Source: Clostridia bacterium
GTDB taxonomy: Bacteria > Bacillota > Clostridia > Oscillospirales > CAG-272
Direction of reading: 5' to 3'
Length of the DNA stretch: 6,877 nucleotides
NCBI GenBank assembly: GCA_900769475.1
Contig: CAAGGQ010000072.1
Location: 1 to 6,877 of the forward strand
Below the pieces are notes generated by a model, which saw only the letters and a list, made by a program, of their open reading frames with translations, was not told the DNA's origin and made no database searches. Position 1 is the first letter of the stretch; each line of letters starts with the position of its first letter. The translations under genes and the position numbers were made by a program. Positions 4,848 through 6,877 of this stretch are shown one piece after another.

Positions 4848-6209
4848 ATGCAAATGAAACATCCCGTTGCCGCGGCTCTTTGCCTGTTGCTCTGCCTTTC
4901 TTTTCTCTTTTTGGATCCAATCAGAGCATGTGCAGAGGCTCCGACGCCACCGTCCATGGAAGAAGCCTCTGCCGTTTATTTTTATCATCTGCAAAGCGAC
5001 CGTGTGGTGAGTCAAAAGAACGCCGATCAACAGGTCAGCGCAGGCTCCTCGGTAAAACTAATGTCAGGGCTTCTCTTTTGTGAGCAGCTAAAGGATCTGC
5101 GGCAGGAGTACGTGACTGTAACCGGAAGCATGGTGAACCAGGTAACCGGGCGAAGGCTGTATCTCAAATCCGGGGATGTTCTCACCGTGGAGCAGCTGCT
5201 TTACGCGTCGGTTTGCGGAAGCTACAACGATGCCTTCTACGTTCTGGCTCACGTCGTGTCGGGCTCCCTTTCCGCCTTTGTTGATCTGATGAACCAACGC
5301 GCCGCCTCTTTGGGGCTTTCTTCCACCTTTTACACCGATCCCAGCGGCATCAATGACGGCTCCCTGACCAGCGCCCGCGACGTGGCCACGGTAGCGTTGA
5401 CCGCCTATCAAAATCCCCTCTTTCTACAGCTTTGCGGCACGGCAAAATTTCAGATGCCCAAAACCCAAGCCTATGCCGCGCGTACCCTTTCCAACCGCAA
5501 CGAAATGATCGTTGCCACCACCACCAGCAAATACTACAACAAGCATTGCATTGGCATGAGCGCCGGCTCCACCTCCAACGGTGGAAATTGTGTGATCGCC
5601 CTGACCCAAAACGGTGAGGAAACCTATCTTTGCGTGGTGTTGGGAGCTATGGAAACCGCCGATACCGAATACGGTTACGTGGTGGCCAATCGCCTGCTTG
5701 CCTGGGCAGAGCAAACCTATTCCTACGTAGAGGTCATCACACCGGAAACAGTGCTCTGTACCCTCCCGGTCACGGTATCCGATACCACCTCCGAGATCGA
5801 GATCCGCACCAAGGAATCCCTTCTCGCCTATCTTCCCACCGGAGTTACGGTTGGAAAGGAGATCCGCTACAGTATTCGATTGCTTTACGATGAATTGGAA
5901 GCCCCGGTCACCGAGGGCACCCCGGTGGGCTACGTTGCCGTGATCTATGAGGAACGAACCCTGGGCACCCTAGAACTCTACACCGCATCCGGTGCCCAAC
6001 GAAGCAACCTGGTCAGCAGCTTGAAAGCCATTCAAAATCTGACCCAGACCCGTGCCGCCCTGGCCGCCATTCTGTTCTTCTCGGTTTCTCTGGTCGCCTG
6101 GATCACCACAGAAACGGTGCTTCGCGTTCGTCGTCGCCACCGCTGGGACCGATACTTTAGCGGCAAAGTGGAGCTACCTCCCGATCTTCTCAAGAAACGA
6201 AAGAAATAA
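4848..6209 (+). CDS. D-alanyl-D-alanine carboxypeptidase-like penicillin-binding protein (S11 family, degenerate KTG)
   Basis: A 453-residue envelope protein of the DacA/PBP5 (S11) family, enzymes that remove the terminal D-Ala from peptidoglycan stem peptides. A signal peptide spans about residues 1-29 (hydrophobic core 7-22, possible cleavage after ACA at 27-29). The catalytic S67-x-x-K70 motif is in AGSSVKLMS, and the SxN motif S125-Y126-N127 follows in VCGSYNDA. The third active-site motif, normally KTG, reads S238-A239-G240 in GMSAGST, so the conserved Lys is missing although the surrounding family pattern is kept. A C-terminal beta-rich domain (about 300-385) is followed by a transmembrane helix at about 402-424 and a basic cytoplasmic tail (RVRRRHRW...). 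It is therefore anchored by a true membrane span rather than an amphipathic helix. It could be an active variant, a penicillin-binding protein with altered kinetics, or a non-catalytic regulator. Third gene of the ireB operon; it ends at a strong terminator. Confidence 0.85.
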   Translation: MQMKHPVAAALCLLLCLSFLFLDPIRACAEAPTPPSMEEASAVYFYHLQSDRVVSQKNADQQVSAGSSVKLMSGLLFCEQLKDLRQEYVTVTGSMVNQVTGRRLYLKSGDVLTVEQLLYASVCGSYNDAFYVLAHVVSGSLSAFVDLMNQRAASLGLSSTFYTDPSGINDGSLTSARDVATVALTAYQNPLFLQLCGTAKFQMPKTQAYAARTLSNRNEMIVATTTSKYYNKHCIGMSAGSTSNGGNCVIALTQNGEETYLCVVLGAMETADTEYGYVVANRLLAWAEQTYSYVEVITPETVLCTLPVTVSDTTSEIEIRTKESLLAYLPTGVTVGKEIRYSIRLLYDELEAPVTEGTPVGYVAVIYEERTLGTLELYTASGAQRSNLVSSLKAIQNLTQTRAALAAILFFSVSLVAWITTETVLRVRRRHRWDRYFSGKVELPPDLLKKRKK

Positions 6210-6216
6210 ACTGAAC

Positions 6217-6253
6217 AAAAAAGAACCTGCGTGTTGCCACGCAGGTTCTTTTC
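6217..6253. terminator. Bidirectional rho-independent terminator, perfect 15-bp stem
   Basis: Arms 6219-6233 and 6238-6252 are perfectly complementary (15 pairs) around a TTGC tetraloop. The base of the stem is AAAA/TTTT, giving T-rich tails on both strands: plus strand TTCTTTT, minus strand a T-run from the complement of 6217-6222. It closes the ireB operon on one strand and the antiporter gene on the other, whose stop codon is about 10 bases away. Confidence 0.93.
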
Positions 6254-6262
6254 AAATTCCTT

Positions 6263-6877
6263 TTATTTTGCAACGGGCTCGGCGGGAGCCTTCTTGCGAT
6301 TGGAGATCCACTTTATTACCAGAAGAGTTCCTACCGTGAGAACGATACCGAGAGGTAGGCAGATCCATGCGTTTTGAATGAATCCGGCCAGAACGAACAT
6401 CACAAAGGAGATGCCCGCAACAGTAACCGCATACGGGATTTGGGTGTACACGTGATTGAGGTGATCGCATCCAGCACCGGCGGAGGACATGATAGTAGTA
6501 TCCGAGATGGGCGAGCAGTGGTCACCGCAAACCGCGCCGGCAAGGCAGGCAGAAATACAGATCACCATGATCTCTGCATCGGCAGGATCGGTAAACATGT
6601 AAGTAACGATGGGAATGAGGATGCCAAAGGTTCCCCAAGAAGTTCCAGTTGCAAAAGCCAGGAAGCAAGCAACCAGGAAGATGATAGCAGGCAAGAAGTA
6701 GCTCAGACCGGCTGCCGCGCTGTTCATCAGGTCGGCAACGAAGTACTTTGCGCCCAGAAGAGCGGTCATGTTCTTCAGCGCCGTTGCAAAGGTGAGGATC
6801 AGGATGGCAGGCACCATGGCGATAAAGCCCTTGGGAACGCAATCCATGGAGTCCTTAAAAGAAATGATTCCGCGAAT
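6263..6877 (-). CDS. NhaC-family Na+/H+ antiporter, 3' part (start lies beyond the right edge)
   Basis: The last 204 residues of an integral membrane antiporter that exchanges Na+ for H+ across the cytoplasmic membrane. The frame is open to the edge without a stop, and upstream residues (IRGIISFKDS) match the continuous family pattern, so the ATG at 6847 is an internal Met, not the start. Diagnostic segments, counted from the edge, are LTFATALKN (28-36), AFATGTSWGTFGILIPI (74-90) and the charged GDHCSPISDTT segment (118-128), followed by GAGCDHLNH (134-142). These carry the polar residues inside the helices that are expected for ion binding. Hydrophobic spans at about 18-33, 58-77, 83-95, 103-117, 148-168 and 171-189 fit transmembrane helices. 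A short basic/Pro tail (NRKKAPAEPVAK) ends the protein. The NhaC superfamily (COG1757) also contains malate/lactate antiporters, so the transported ion pair is inferred. Confidence 0.88.
   Translation of the reverse strand: MRGIISFKDSMDCVPKGFIAMVPAILILTFATALKNMTALLGAKYFVADLMNSAAAGLSYFLPAIIFLVACFLAFATGTSWGTFGILIPIVTYMFTDPADAEIMVICISACLAGAVCGDHCSPISDTTIMSSAGAGCDHLNHVYTQIPYAVTVAGISFVMFVLAGFIQNAWICLPLGIVLTVGTLLVIKWISNRKKAPAEPVAK

Noticed and set aside
6522..6842. A 106-codon minus-strand frame overlapping the antiporter gene
   Set aside because: It is an out-of-frame reading of the antiporter, rich in Arg/Cys/His, with no start signals.
1..6877. A defence, mobile or otherwise undescribed multi-gene system
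   Set aside because: Seven of the eight genes belong to recognisable housekeeping or widespread families (the left-edge fragment is unassigned). There are no repeats, integrases, toxin-antitoxin pairs or composition breaks suggesting acquired DNA.

Overview
The window looks like ordinary chromosomal DNA from a Gram-positive Bacillota (Firmicutes) bacterium, most likely a class Clostridia gut-type organism. The reasons are an IreB-family protein (a Bacillota marker), strong AGGAGG-type ribosome-binding sites, AT-rich promoters of the sigma-A type, genes of moderate GC content, a clostridial-style anchored D,D-carboxypeptidase, and an M14 peptidase of the kind that cuts murein peptides. The species cannot be named from the sequence. 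Coding density is high: no stretch over about 170 bases lacks a gene. No tRNA, rRNA, CRISPR array, insertion sequence or phage gene is visible.

Layout from left to right. (1) At the left edge, on the minus strand, is the 5' end of an unidentified membrane protein gene with an extended -10 promoter. (2) Divergent from it, on the plus strand, is an M14 zinc carboxypeptidase. (3) Next on the plus strand is a DUF362 protein with a C-terminal two-cluster ferredoxin domain and its own promoter. (4) A strong bidirectional terminator separates this from a minus-strand D-2-hydroxyacid dehydrogenase. That gene has a perfect-consensus promoter that forces a TTG start. (5) A divergent promoter region then leads into a plus-strand operon of ireB, ribF and a D,D-carboxypeptidase-like penicillin-binding protein. 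(6) A perfect 15-bp bidirectional terminator separates that operon from the 3' part of a minus-strand NhaC-family Na+/H+ antiporter gene running off the right edge.

How the genes work together: the ireB-ribF-PBP unit joins a small regulator known in Enterococcus to act downstream of a PASTA Ser/Thr kinase in cell-envelope stress, the FMN/FAD-making enzyme, and a membrane-anchored PBP. The M14 peptidase may also act on peptidoglycan fragments, so envelope turnover is a loose theme. The other genes are independent units. For three genes the most upstream in-frame start is ruled out because it lies inside a promoter element; the corrected starts are given below.

I did not find a convincing new multi-gene system. 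The most noteworthy points are the loss of the KTG triad in the PBP-like protein, the unusual company of ireB, a basic residue replacing the NAD-selecting Asp in the dehydrogenase, and a marked excess of GATC/GGATCC sites.
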